A stretch of DNA of 64,000 bases from Polynucleobacter sp. AP-Elch-400A-B2 (GTDB lineage Bacteria > Pseudomonadota > Gammaproteobacteria > Burkholderiales > Burkholderiaceae), in the NCBI RefSeq assembly GCF_018688355.1, contig NZ_CP061317.1, positions 478,370 to 542,369 of the forward strand, in the 5' to 3' direction. This document shows positions 42,473 through 52,089 of the stretch, one piece after another (the stretch's first letter is position 1; each line of letters opens with the position of its first letter). Below the pieces are notes generated by a model. The model saw only the letters and a list, made by a program, of their open reading frames with translations, searched no databases and was not told where the DNA came from. A program made the translations under genes and the position numbers.

Positions 42473-44887
42473 ATGCGTTTAAAGGCACTCCTTCTAGCAA
42501 TTAGTTTTGTACCAATTTTTTTATTAAGTGCTTGCTCAACTCCGCCTATTGATTTTGATATGGGCTCGGCTAAGGAGCGATTTAAACAAAATAGACTCAA
42601 AATTGAAGAAGATGATGACTTGGAGAGCATTGCTATATTGCAGGGTTCTGAAAAGATTAATTCGGTATTACTGAGGTTTCGATATGGTCCTGACAGTTTA
42701 GAAGATAAAGAATTCATTGATTATTTAGCTTCTCTGAATTTGCAGGATGTAAAGCGAAACAGTTCTCTAGAGAAAAAGAAGCTGACCGACTATGAGCGAG
42801 CCAACATTGACGCCGAAAGACTTGAGCAGAGACGCTTATTGATCCAAAGCGAAAAACAAAAAATGCTAGCCCAGCTTCAGGCTGCACAACGTGCATTAAG
42901 AAACTTTAGCCAAACTAAGAATATAGTTGCGTTGAATTTACGCAATGCACCACTTTCAAGTGTGCTAGAAGATTTGGCGCAAAAAGAAAATGCCCAAATT
43001 ATCTTTTCTGCTCAGGCTATAGAAAAGTCACCATTAATAACGGCTGATCTTAAAGGTCAGGCTGACGTTTTATTTGAAAAATTAGTCGCGCAGTATAAAT
43101 TTAATGCAAGCTATGACAGAGAGGCCCGTTTGTATAAAGTGTTCGCACCAAATGAGTTGCGAACAAAAATAGAGGCACAAAATAATCTTCGGGATGATAT
43201 TAATGCTAACACTTTATCCTCGGATAATCAGCTCAATATTGATAGACTGAATGGGGCTATTGGGTTTTATCGAAACTTGGTTCAAAAACTTTCGAATGAA
43301 AATGCAGCAAGCTTCTTTCAATCTATTCAACAGTCATCCAATTCTCAATCAAGCTCCGAGGCGCAGCGAAAACTGCATTCAGGGATGATGAGGGATGGCT
43401 CTGAACTTCAAGCTAAATTAGATTATTTTGATCGTCAAACTAAGCTTCAGTTACGAGGTTATGTATTTGAAAAGAAAGATCAAAAAGCGGTTTCTGAAAA
43501 TGTCATGAATTTTGGAACTTTAGATGAGTGTATTAAGCCTGGTAAAGAGTTTTATACCGAAAAGCTTTACGTCTATAGAGAATTTCCAAAATATGTCGCA
43601 GAGCAAATTAGAGGCTATGTTGTTGATGAGGGATATGCTGCTTTAGGTTATTTGCCTGGGCAGTATCCAAAAATGCAGCAAAATAATCGAGCTCAGAACC
43701 AAGTACGTCCCGCTAATAATCCAACTGTCGCAAATCAAACGCCTGGACAACCCCCATTGAACCAATGGACCCCTCAAAATCCAGGCTCTGGGGGTGTAAC
43801 TCCTTCGGCGCAAACGCCTGGACAACCCCCATTGAACCAATGGACCCCTCAAAATCCAGGCGCTCCATTGCCTCAAGCTTTAGGACAAGCTCCTTCGGCT
43901 CAATACCCAGGTCAGGTACCCGGGCAATATTCAGGTCAGATGCCTGGGCAATATCAAAGTCAACTTACAGGCGGCAAACCTGCTTGTACTCAACCAGCGA
44001 TGGTGGTTCAAGAGGATGCGACCGGGATTATTGTGACTGGTACTCGCGAACAGATGCAGCTCGCTAAAAGATTAGCCTCCACTTTTGATATCACATCAAA
44101 ACAAGTGTTGATTGAAGTCTTTATGGTTGAAGTTGATAAGAATTGGCAAAGAGAAATTCAAAGCAAAATTGGTGGCCAATCATCCAATCCAAATAGCTCG
44201 GGCGGTGTTGGTGGTAGCGCCAATAACTTTCCAACTACAGGAACTAATGGGCTCATTAGCGTTAAAAATACGACAACGGATGGTGGATTTGTTGGTCAAT
44301 TTATACCTGGGAAGGGTTACTTAACTCAATTTTTAAATCTTTTGGAATCGAATAATATTGGTAGAAAAATATCGAGTCCCACAATTTTGGCGAAAGATGG
44401 ACAAACTGCAACAGTCAATCGAGATAATGTTGTTCGCCAGATATTGACTCAGCAAACTACTGTTGCGGGAACTTCACCAGTCACTACCAACTCTCAAAAT
44501 GTGATTGATCTCAATGCTCCATTGGTTTTAAAAGTAACGCCACGGGTAAATCATCATAATAACCATGTCAGTATTGATTTTGACTTTAATGAAACAGTTT
44601 ATGACACCGCTTCAACTCCAACGATTACTTCACCGACTATTTCTAATAGCATTGCTACCACTTTAGAGTCTGCACCGGGTGATGTCATCGTTCTGGCCGG
44701 GCTGTACAAAGAAACAAACGGTAGAGCCACCACTGGCTTACCAGGTACAACAGGTTTTGGCGCCTTGACAGGTTTAATTATGGGATCTGATTCTTTAAGC
44801 ACCAGGAATAGTGAGTTATTGGTATTTATTGCTCCTACCGTGATTGAGCCGGTAGCGGGTAAAACTCAGATTAATTCTGTTAGATAA
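42473..44887 (+). CDS. Pilus secretin lipoprotein (MshL/PilN-type)
   Basis: 804 aa from the ATG at 42473, which starts a lipoprotein signal with lipobox LLSAC; the open frame back to 42416 overlaps the previous gene. An STN/N0-like domain is around 140-230 (ALNLRNAPLSSVLEDLAQKE). Residues about 405-502 are Pro/Gln/Gly-rich with repeats. The secretin domain (about 520-790) has KQVLIEVFMVEVD, SPTILAKDGQTATV and APGDVIVLAGLYKE. It forms the outer-membrane gate of the pilus. No pilotin gene is needed if lipidated. Confidence 0.88.
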   Translation: MRLKALLLAISFVPIFLLSACSTPPIDFDMGSAKERFKQNRLKIEEDDDLESIAILQGSEKINSVLLRFRYGPDSLEDKEFIDYLASLNLQDVKRNSSLEKKKLTDYERANIDAERLEQRRLLIQSEKQKMLAQLQAAQRALRNFSQTKNIVALNLRNAPLSSVLEDLAQKENAQIIFSAQAIEKSPLITADLKGQADVLFEKLVAQYKFNASYDREARLYKVFAPNELRTKIEAQNNLRDDINANTLSSDNQLNIDRLNGAIGFYRNLVQKLSNENAASFFQSIQQSSNSQSSSEAQRKLHSGMMRDGSELQAKLDYFDRQTKLQLRGYVFEKKDQKAVSENVMNFGTLDECIKPGKEFYTEKLYVYREFPKYVAEQIRGYVVDEGYAALGYLPGQYPKMQQNNRAQNQVRPANNPTVANQTPGQPPLNQWTPQNPGSGGVTPSAQTPGQPPLNQWTPQNPGAPLPQALGQAPSAQYPGQVPGQYSGQMPGQYQSQLTGGKPACTQPAMVVQEDATGIIVTGTREQMQLAKRLASTFDITSKQVLIEVFMVEVDKNWQREIQSKIGGQSSNPNSSGGVGGSANNFPTTGTNGLISVKNTTTDGGFVGQFIPGKGYLTQFLNLLESNNIGRKISSPTILAKDGQTATVNRDNVVRQILTQQTTVAGTSPVTTNSQNVIDLNAPLVLKVTPRVNHHNNHVSIDFDFNETVYDTASTPTITSPTISNSIATTLESAPGDVIVLAGLYKETNGRATTGLPGTTGFGALTGLIMGSDSLSTRNSELLVFIAPTVIEPVAGKTQINSVR
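43736..43861 (+). repeat. Perfect 51-bp direct repeat inside the secretin gene
   Basis: Bases 43736-43786 and 43811-43861 are identical over 51 bp at a period of 75 bp, encoding QTPGQPPLNQWTPQNPG twice. Exact identity at synonymous sites means a recent duplication or ongoing slippage/recombination. The repeat lies in the flexible linker of the secretin, so copy number changes would keep the frame (75 = 25 codons). Confidence 0.9.
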
Positions 44888-44895
44888 CTTTTCTT

Positions 44896-45234
44896 ATGAA
44901 TTCATCCCAATCTTTATTTTTTATATTTTTAGGAATTTTAATTGCGCTTGGATTAATTATTTTTTTACTAGTACTTCGAAAAAAAAATCATAGACCTCTT
45001 ATTTTCTCTGATAGCGTTAATAGCAGTATTGAAAAATCAGTTCATTTTCAAGGTTTTGCAAGTCCTCAAAAAGTCAGTGAATTTCTTACACCAGTAGACG
45101 ACGAGCTAGAGCAGTTAATTGAAATTGAAAATTCTTTGCTTGCTGTCAAAGAGCTTTATTTAAAGCGCCTTATCTCCGCGCAAAAATATGTAGATGAAAC
45201 TAGATTGATTGCCCAACAAAAAAAGAAGTACTAA
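44896..45234 (+). CDS. Small single-span membrane protein of the pilus operon
   Basis: 112 aa. One N-terminal membrane span (LFFIFLGILIALGLIIFLLV, about 7-26) with a cytoplasmic-side basic stretch RKKNHR and a helical C-terminal half (DDELEQLIEIENSLLAVKEL). I do not recognise the family. Its place between the secretin and the PilM-PilN fusion suggests an accessory assembly factor, comparable in position to MshK-type genes. Confidence 0.6.
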   Translation: MNSSQSLFFIFLGILIALGLIIFLLVLRKKNHRPLIFSDSVNSSIEKSVHFQGFASPQKVSEFLTPVDDELEQLIEIENSLLAVKELYLKRLISAQKYVDETRLIAQQKKKY

Positions 45235-45238
45235 TATT

Positions 45239-46882
45239 TTGATAGAACAGGTTAAACATCTTATAAAAAGTAGGATTCATCATCCTAATAAGATTTTTGT
45301 CCTCAAATTAACTGTTGATGGGTGGGTTGGGGGTGTTACTTCGTATGAAGATAGCAAGCTCACAATACATAAGCTGATCTGGCACCCCTTACCTAAAAAG
45401 ATTGATCCTAATAAACCCAGTGTAGATATTGAAGTGCTTCAAGCCTCTTTATTTGAACTGGTTAAAAAGCATGACCTCGTTGGCTATGACGTTGCTTTTT
45501 CCTTGGCAAGCAGTATTGCGGATCTAAAGATGCTCACGGTTCCATTTGATTTGAGCACTAAGGTAGATCAAAAAGAATTTTTCAGCAATAGTAAAGATAA
45601 GGCGTTTTGGCAAGAATTTGATGCAGAAATTCTTGACCTTAAATCTCCCTTATTTAGTTATCAATATGCCGGCCCTGCAGAAGATGAGGGCAGTTCACTG
45701 ATGTATGCGACTTGGGCTGATCAAAGAGCTATCAACATTTGTATTGAGTTCTTGCTATCTGCTCAGCTCTATCCGATTCTGATTGTTCCAGAAACTCAGG
45801 CAATCTATAACCATCTTTTTAGTCAATTAGATCGTCTTGAAAAGGAGGCCTTTTTTGGCATCTTACATCTTGCCTCTGGACGCTCTCAGCTCATGGTGAT
45901 TGGTCCTGAGCGCTTGGTACATGCCAAATTAAATATCCCGGAATTAGATGAAGTTTTATTAGAGGATATTGAAAAAATTGATGAGATAGAGGGTCCCTTC
46001 TGGGATGAGGTTGGAGCACGACTGGGAAACGCACTCAAGCAGGCATTTCTCTATCTGAAGGAGGAAGAGGGTATTCCTCCCATACGAAATATCTATGTCG
46101 TATCTGAATCGGCTAAAGATGACAATACGATATTGCTTCTGAGCCGCAATTTTAATTTAAGTAATCTTAAGTCATACCCCGGATCTAAAAGTATTGGCCA
46201 AATGATTCCCGTGGCCGAGCGAAATAACATTAAAAACACTTCTATTTTTAGTAGTATTTTGGGACTTGGCCTACAAGAGGCTATGCAAAAAAATACTCTA
46301 ACAAATAAAGATAGTGACCCACTCAATTTAATTAGACTCAATCTTCAGCCCAATATCCAGCGCATTATCAATAACCGAAAACTTGCAAAATTAACCAAAA
46401 ATTTTCACCTTGTAACAGTAAGCATGGTTGCTTTAGCTTCCACCTGGATGGTGATTTATCTTTTACCTGCATACATCATTAATCAGACTCAATTGCAGGA
46501 TTATCAAATAGTTGATAAAGCTCTTAATAAGCAGGAGCAAGAGATCAATGCAATTCAAATGAAGAGTAAGCAATACGATGAATACATTGCTGGACTGTTA
46601 AATACCAAGAAAGGTGCCTCTAAGTCTAGATTGATGACTTTGTTGCCTAAAATTGTTCCTGCTGGAGTAGAGCTCGATAGTTTTACGGTCACTCCATCAA
46701 GCATTAGTATTACTGGACGAGCCACCAGCACTGCAACTGCACAAGCTTTTTATAATGCGATTGCTGATAATGAACTAGCTACCAATCTTGGGATGGTCGT
46801 TGATCGAGAAACGCCGCTATCCTTGATTACCCGTTTCAAAATAGCGGGTAAGCCTTTTAAAGTCGAATTGGTAGGGCCGTAA
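45239..46882 (+). CDS. PilM-PilN fusion (GspL/MshI-like inner-membrane platform protein)
   Basis: About 547 aa. Residues 1-370 resemble the actin-like PilM/GspL cytoplasmic domain (LKLTVDGWVGGVTSYED, VGYDVAFSLASSIADLKMLTV, FFGILHLASGRSQLMVIG). One membrane span follows (LVTVSMVALASTWMVIYLLP, about 390-410), then a PilN-like coiled coil and periplasmic domain (LLPKIVPAGVELDSFTVTPS). No ATG is available: TTG at 45239 avoids overlap with the upstream gene; a TTG at 45209 would add 10 residues. The stop overlaps the next ATG (TAATG). In most type IV pili PilM and PilN are separate. Confidence 0.75.
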   Translation: MIEQVKHLIKSRIHHPNKIFVLKLTVDGWVGGVTSYEDSKLTIHKLIWHPLPKKIDPNKPSVDIEVLQASLFELVKKHDLVGYDVAFSLASSIADLKMLTVPFDLSTKVDQKEFFSNSKDKAFWQEFDAEILDLKSPLFSYQYAGPAEDEGSSLMYATWADQRAINICIEFLLSAQLYPILIVPETQAIYNHLFSQLDRLEKEAFFGILHLASGRSQLMVIGPERLVHAKLNIPELDEVLLEDIEKIDEIEGPFWDEVGARLGNALKQAFLYLKEEEGIPPIRNIYVVSESAKDDNTILLLSRNFNLSNLKSYPGSKSIGQMIPVAERNNIKNTSIFSSILGLGLQEAMQKNTLTNKDSDPLNLIRLNLQPNIQRIINNRKLAKLTKNFHLVTVSMVALASTWMVIYLLPAYIINQTQLQDYQIVDKALNKQEQEINAIQMKSKQYDEYIAGLLNTKKGASKSRLMTLLPKIVPAGVELDSFTVTPSSISITGRATSTATAQAFYNAIADNELATNLGMVVDRETPLSLITRFKIAGKPFKVELVGP

Positions 46883-47988
46883 TGGTAGATAAACAAAAAA
46901 TCTTCTCAGGTCCGCTATCACAAAGGGCGCGTAAGATCCTAAAATCATTTTATGGGTTAGAGTCAGAGCGCATTGTTTCGGAGTCAAAAAATGATTTTTC
47001 GCAGCCAAAGTTCTCAGTAGAGATTCAGCCAGATTTGGACCAGCAGGCTCTATTAAAAAAGAAAGCTCCAGTACGAAGCCCAACCCTACCAAGATACTTC
47101 AAAAGTAATGTTTTCTCTAAGCTCCTAAATACTGTTGGCATCAATCAACATAAGACTTTTTCTAAAAGTCGATATATTCGAGAATCTAAGGGCTCTAATG
47201 CATTTCAATTGCTAGTTGCAATTGGCATCCTCCTGTTATGTTTTGTTTTGATATTTTTATCTGACTTTAAATTTTTTAAATCTGAAGTCAATTCGATTAA
47301 ATCTCGAGTTGGAAATATTCAAGATATTGTTGATAAAACAAATAGCATTAATTCTTCACTTGAAATTCAAAGAGGTCTTCTGGAAAAGAAAAAGCAAACC
47401 TATACTGAATTGCGTGATCAAGTGTACGATCAAAATTCAATCAAAGACTTAGTCACTAAGTTTCTTGCTGAGCTAGAAAATAATCGAATTACTGTAAAAA
47501 TTTCCATTGCGAGATTTTCAAATACCCCCGTTTATGAAGCTAAGAATGTAGAGCCAACAGCAATACCTGGAAAGGGGGCATCTCCTGGTACAGACCGGGC
47601 AAAGGATGCGGCTCGTGTCTTAACCAATAAAGAGCCCATTGCCAATCAAGTTGCGAATCCAGCCACCAATCAAGCTGTGCCAGGGGCTAGAAATAAAGTA
47701 GATAAAAACAACACTCCAGTTAATATTGATGCTGCCGGAGTGCACTCCTTGCCAGGAGACAGCGAACTGGCGATCCCTTATGATGCCAATAGGCTGGGTA
47801 TTAATTACTACTATATTAAATTAGAACTGAGTGGCGCCTATCTCAATTATTTAGCGGCTCGTCAGCAATTAATAGATCTAGTTCCTGGGGTGATTATAGA
47901 ATCTGAAAAGGTGACTTCGCAGAACAATAAATCGACCGTTACAATTGTTGTTGGTATTAATTTGCCTTTTTATCAAGAGAAAAACTAG
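46882..47988 (+). CDS. PilO-like inner-membrane assembly protein
   Basis: 368 aa. A basic cytoplasmic N-terminus (about 110 residues) is followed by one span (LLVAIGILLLCFVLIFLS), a coiled coil (VNSIKSRVGNIQDIVDKTNS) and a periplasmic ferredoxin-like domain near the end (YYYIKLELSGAYLNYLAARQ, LVPGVIIESEKVTSQ), the PilO/GspM layout. The insertion at about 225-290 is Pro/Ala/Asn-rich. It is longer than usual PilO (about 200 aa). It is coupled to the PilM-PilN fusion by overlap. Confidence 0.7.
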   Translation: MVDKQKIFSGPLSQRARKILKSFYGLESERIVSESKNDFSQPKFSVEIQPDLDQQALLKKKAPVRSPTLPRYFKSNVFSKLLNTVGINQHKTFSKSRYIRESKGSNAFQLLVAIGILLLCFVLIFLSDFKFFKSEVNSIKSRVGNIQDIVDKTNSINSSLEIQRGLLEKKKQTYTELRDQVYDQNSIKDLVTKFLAELENNRITVKISIARFSNTPVYEAKNVEPTAIPGKGASPGTDRAKDAARVLTNKEPIANQVANPATNQAVPGARNKVDKNNTPVNIDAAGVHSLPGDSELAIPYDANRLGINYYYIKLELSGAYLNYLAARQQLIDLVPGVIIESEKVTSQNNKSTVTIVVGINLPFYQEKN

Positions 47989-47993
47989 AAGTT

Positions 47994-48974
47994 ATGCGAC
48001 CTCTCATCTATCCTTTTTTTGTGATGTGTATTTTTTTTATGAAAAATACGTATGCCCAATCTACCCCTATTGGGCCTAATATTGCTGACTCATCACCTCA
48101 AACTGTAAGATTAGCTGATCCTTTTTCAAGGGGCGTACAAAAACCGTTTGCTTACGGAGAAATATTTAGTCCTAACATTCCAGATATACAAAACCCTAAT
48201 AGGGCAAAATTCTCGGCACAAACTACTGGCGATAATATGCGCAGTCTTCCAGATGTTAGCTCTTATCGCCTAGTGGGAGTTTCCAGTAAGCCAGTTAGCC
48301 AAAAACCTAATATTGTGGGCCCTTATTTGACAATGCCTGAAAAGGGAGAGGCTCCTTTACAGTACTACATTAGGCTTGGGGCTTTTAATCAACTAAGTTA
48401 TGCTAAACAGTACGCGTGGGAATTTTTTTCCGCTAACAAAATTCTGATCGACGCAAATTTTGTGATCAGGAAAACCTCCTGGAAGGAGGGCGGAAATTTA
48501 TTCCAAATAGATTATGGCCCTTTTGCTGATTATGATCATGCTGTGATCTCCTGTGGTCGCCTCACAAAATATGTGACGCCCCCAGTGACCAAATGTCCTT
48601 TGGTGAAGGAGTACACATCCTCCCAAGAGCAGCCTTCTTATACCAGCAATGCTTTGATAGGCTTATCTTCTGCCACTATTAGTCAATTTAGTGACTCTCA
48701 GATTTATGACCCTAAAAAGCTGATTTCAACGAACTTCAAAATCAGAGAAGGGGAGAAATTAGGTGCAGCTGAATACATGGTGATCAAAATTAACCAAGAT
48801 GGTGTGTATTTAGGGAAGCTCAACTCCAGCATCTATTTTTTACCAATCGACACAATTCCTTTTAATGCACCTGGATCAGCTAAAGAAGATAAGAATTTGG
48901 CAAGCGATGAGAAAAATTTATCCAAGGACGATAAGCTTTTACCTAAAGTAGGCTCACCTAATTTAGCCCGATAA
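47994..48974 (+). CDS. Secreted SPOR-domain-like protein of the pilus operon
   Basis: 326 aa with a signal peptide ending near NTYAQ. Residues about 120-195 resemble a SPOR domain (YYIRLGAFNQLSYAKQYAWE, then LFQIDYGPFADYDHAVISC), which binds denuded peptidoglycan. The C-terminal part (TNFKIREGEKLGAAEYMVIK, then YLGKLNSSIYFLPID) resembles the small beta domain of PilP-like proteins, which link PilN/O to the secretin. It occupies the PilP position in gene order. It could therefore be a PilP analogue that also anchors to the cell wall. Confidence 0.6.
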   Translation: MRPLIYPFFVMCIFFMKNTYAQSTPIGPNIADSSPQTVRLADPFSRGVQKPFAYGEIFSPNIPDIQNPNRAKFSAQTTGDNMRSLPDVSSYRLVGVSSKPVSQKPNIVGPYLTMPEKGEAPLQYYIRLGAFNQLSYAKQYAWEFFSANKILIDANFVIRKTSWKEGGNLFQIDYGPFADYDHAVISCGRLTKYVTPPVTKCPLVKEYTSSQEQPSYTSNALIGLSSATISQFSDSQIYDPKKLISTNFKIREGEKLGAAEYMVIKINQDGVYLGKLNSSIYFLPIDTIPFNAPGSAKEDKNLASDEKNLSKDDKLLPKVGSPNLAR

Positions 48975-48989
48975 GCTATTGAGAAAATC

Positions 48990-50798
48990 ATGAGTTTGTA
49001 TTCTGACGATAGCAGTGCTAAAGCCTTAAAAGCGCTCATTAGTATTGGAAAATTAAGTCAAGTACAGTTTGATAAGTTATCGGCTGGAGGTCGTCAAGCG
49101 GGCTCCATATTAGATGATTGTGTTGACAATGGCCATTGTGATGAAGAATTGCTCTCTGCTATTTTTTCAAAAGGCTTTAATTTACGACGTACTAATCTAG
49201 ATTTAGATCAACTGAGTGAGCCGACAGTGGGTTTATTAAAAAAGAGCTTTATGGAAAACCATCGGTTGATTCCATTAGGCCTTGAAGACCGCTTTATTAA
49301 AATCGCAGTAGTTGATCCCATCAATCTCAAGCTTGCTACAGAGATTAAAGATCAATCGGGTTTTAATCCCGAGTTCTACGTTATTAAGCCTTCTGAATTT
49401 GATGGCGTTATTCGATCTTCTTTTTGGAGAGCTCTGCCTGAGCAAGTGGTCACCAAGAAAAATATAGAAGATTCCTCGTACCCAGAGCCTCATCAGGCTA
49501 GTAATTCAGTGGGCGGCTCTAATCAGGCGCAATCACACATTCAGGGGCAGGTATCCAATAGTACTAATTCTGCCAGGCAAGTTCGTAGGGGCTTTAAAAC
49601 CCGATGGAATATCCATGATAAAGATATTGTTGTTGAATTCTGTGATCAAATTTTAAAAGAAGCTATCGCCGATGGCGTATCAGATATTCATGTGGAGACC
49701 TTTCGCAATAGCGCCCGGGTGAGAATGCGTAAAGATGGCGCCATGCAGGTGATGGACCACTATTCGGATTATCTGTTTGCAAACTATGGCGCTGTATCTG
49801 CCCGCTTCAAAATTATGGCCAGCTGTGACATCTCCGAAAAGCGTTTACCTCAAGATGGCGCCATTACGATTAAAGATGAAAAGAATCACGATATCGATTT
49901 TCGCTTTAGTGCAGTTCCCACTAAAAATGGTGAACGCATTGTCATGCGGATTCTGGCAGGGGACTCGACTTTATCGTTAGATAGTATCGGTTTAGATCCA
50001 CATGACTATCAGAAAGTGATTGAAGCCATTACATCACCACAAGGCATGATTTTGGTCACCGGCCCCACTGGTAGCGGTAAGACAACTACCTTGTATGCAG
50101 CACTCAAGCATATCAACTCACCGGACATTAACATCCTCACAGTAGAAGATCCGATTGAGTACTACCTAGAAGGAGCTGGTCAGGTTCAGGCTAATGAAAA
50201 AATTGGCTTAACCTTTTCTTCAATTTTGCGAGCCTTTCTTCGCCAAGATCCTGAAGTGATCTTAGTAGGAGAAATTCGCGACCAAGAAACGATTGATATT
50301 GCGCTTAAAGCCTCATTAACGGGCCATCTACTCCTGTCTACTTTGCATACTAATGACGCGGTATCGACGGTATCGCGGATCGTTAATATGGGCGTTCCCA
50401 ATTTTATGATTTCATCCGCTTTGACGATGATTATTGCGCAGCGCTTAGTCAGAAAAAATTGCCCTGATTGTCGTATTCCCGATAAGGCAGGTAGTGCAGA
50501 TATTTTAAAACGCGTTGGTTTTCATGACCATGAGATTGGTTCCTTTACCCCGATGGTAGGCAGTGGCTGTCCCATGTGCCAGGGCACTGGCGTGAAGGGT
50601 CGGCAAGGGATTTATGAAGTACTTAGAAATACCAATGCCATAGAAGAGGCAATTCTTAGAAACGATCAAGCCCCTCAGCTCTTAGAAGTTGCTCGCAAGG
50701 ATGGCTTTAAAACGCTGCAAGAAACTGGGCGTCAATTGATTCAATCTGGAGTCCTTTCGCTTGAGGAATTCCAACGGTCTCTGAACATGGACAGTTAA
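48990..50798 (+). CDS. Pilus assembly ATPase (PilB/GspE/MshE family)
   Basis: 602 aa hexameric ATPase that drives pilus extension. An N-terminal T2SSE-type domain (about 1-140) precedes the motor: Walker A GPTGSGKTTTLYAAL (about 357), Asp box, Walker B ILVGEIRDQETIDIALKAS and His box LLSTLHTNDAVSTVSR. A zinc site CPDC...CPMC follows, a mark of extension rather than retraction ATPases. It lies 15 bp after the SPOR gene and 10 bp before the platform gene. No PilT/PilU gene is in the window. Confidence 0.92.
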   Translation: MSLYSDDSSAKALKALISIGKLSQVQFDKLSAGGRQAGSILDDCVDNGHCDEELLSAIFSKGFNLRRTNLDLDQLSEPTVGLLKKSFMENHRLIPLGLEDRFIKIAVVDPINLKLATEIKDQSGFNPEFYVIKPSEFDGVIRSSFWRALPEQVVTKKNIEDSSYPEPHQASNSVGGSNQAQSHIQGQVSNSTNSARQVRRGFKTRWNIHDKDIVVEFCDQILKEAIADGVSDIHVETFRNSARVRMRKDGAMQVMDHYSDYLFANYGAVSARFKIMASCDISEKRLPQDGAITIKDEKNHDIDFRFSAVPTKNGERIVMRILAGDSTLSLDSIGLDPHDYQKVIEAITSPQGMILVTGPTGSGKTTTLYAALKHINSPDINILTVEDPIEYYLEGAGQVQANEKIGLTFSSILRAFLRQDPEVILVGEIRDQETIDIALKASLTGHLLLSTLHTNDAVSTVSRIVNMGVPNFMISSALTMIIAQRLVRKNCPDCRIPDKAGSADILKRVGFHDHEIGSFTPMVGSGCPMCQGTGVKGRQGIYEVLRNTNAIEEAILRNDQAPQLLEVARKDGFKTLQETGRQLIQSGVLSLEEFQRSLNMDS

Positions 50799-50808
50799 TC
50801 TTGCTGAC

Positions 50809-52038
50809 ATGAGAAATTTCACTTATCAGGCAAAAGATCGCGTTAGAAAAAAAGTCAAAGGTAGTTTTCAGGCAGAAAGTCTGACCAAAGCTAGGGCAGA
50901 ACTGCGGGCTAAGGGTTTAAGTGAAATTGCCCTTAAAGAATTGCGCCCCTCAAGAGGAAAGAAGGGTAAAGAATTTAATATTTCCCTTTTTAATACTATT
51001 TCCCCTTTGGTGTTGTTAGTGTTTTCAAAAAAATTGGCAACGATGATTCGCTCAGGACTGCCCATTCTCGATTCATTAATTCTGATTCAATCCCAAACTG
51101 AAAATAAGACTTTTGCCAAAGCCTTGCAAGAGGTCATCAATTCAGTCAATTCTGGTATGTCATTTTCCTTAGCGCTTGGAAAATATCCTCGATATTTTGA
51201 TGAGGTCTATCGCAATATGATTGAGGCAGGGGAGGTCACTGGGAAACTTGACATCTTTCTGGACAGACTGGTTGAGGGTCTAGAACGTATGCAAACCATT
51301 CGCAGTGGCATTAAGAGCGCCTTGTTTTATCCCATGACGCTAGTACTTGTCACGCTAGCAATTGCTGCTTTTATGATGATTAAGGTGGTTCCCACATTCG
51401 TAGGCATCTATGGAAATATGGGGGTTAAGTTGCCAGGCCCTACACAGGTCATTATGGATATTAGTGCGTGGATGCTAGATGGCTGGAATATGCTGGCATT
51501 AATGATTGGGCTGCTTTTAATTTATGTAGCTCATGGAATTTTGAATAAATACTCATTTCTTTATAAAAGAGTGATCTCAACAGTTTTATTAAAACTGCCT
51601 ATATTTGGAAACATCATCATCAAAGCCTCGATTGCGCGCATGTCTTTACTGATGGCGAACCTCTTTGTGGCAGGTATTAGCATTGATGAAATTATGCGTA
51701 TTGCAAGTAGGACCACTAAGAATGTTCTCTTTGTAGGAGCCATGCAAAGAATTAGCAAAGAGATTGTTACCGGTAAAGAGTTGTCTGCTTTGTTTGAAGA
51801 GGAAACTGTTTTTCCACTTGAGCTCTCTCAGTTAGTTAAGGTTGGAGAGAAGACCGGACGTATGGATGAAATGCTCACCTCGATTGCCAAATATTACTTA
51901 GAAGAATTTGAAACAGTGGTCAAAGGTTTAACGACAGTGATTGAGCCCTTGATGATTGTGTTCATCGGACTAGTGATTGGAATGTTGGTCGTCGCTTTAT
52001 ATTTGCCGATATTCAATGCCGGCGATGCCGTTGGCTAG
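50809..52038 (+). CDS. Inner-membrane platform protein (PilC/GspF/MshG family)
   Basis: 409 aa with the two homologous GspF halves. Visible are FTYQAKDRVRKKVKGSFQAE at the start, KKLATMIRSGLPILDSLILI and FDEVYRNMIEAGEVTGKLDI in half one, ARMSLLMANLFVAGISIDE and PLELSQLVKVGEKTGRMDEM in half two, and membrane spans near 170, 220 and 380. It works with the assembly ATPase to insert pilins. It is the last gene of the assembly operon. Confidence 0.9.
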   Translation: MRNFTYQAKDRVRKKVKGSFQAESLTKARAELRAKGLSEIALKELRPSRGKKGKEFNISLFNTISPLVLLVFSKKLATMIRSGLPILDSLILIQSQTENKTFAKALQEVINSVNSGMSFSLALGKYPRYFDEVYRNMIEAGEVTGKLDIFLDRLVEGLERMQTIRSGIKSALFYPMTLVLVTLAIAAFMMIKVVPTFVGIYGNMGVKLPGPTQVIMDISAWMLDGWNMLALMIGLLLIYVAHGILNKYSFLYKRVISTVLLKLPIFGNIIIKASIARMSLLMANLFVAGISIDEIMRIASRTTKNVLFVGAMQRISKEIVTGKELSALFEEETVFPLELSQLVKVGEKTGRMDEMLTSIAKYYLEEFETVVKGLTTVIEPLMIVFIGLVIGMLVVALYLPIFNAGDAVG

Positions 52039-52089
52039 GTAGATGAGCAGTTATACGTCTACTTAAGGCGTATAAAAAGCTCAGGGTGC

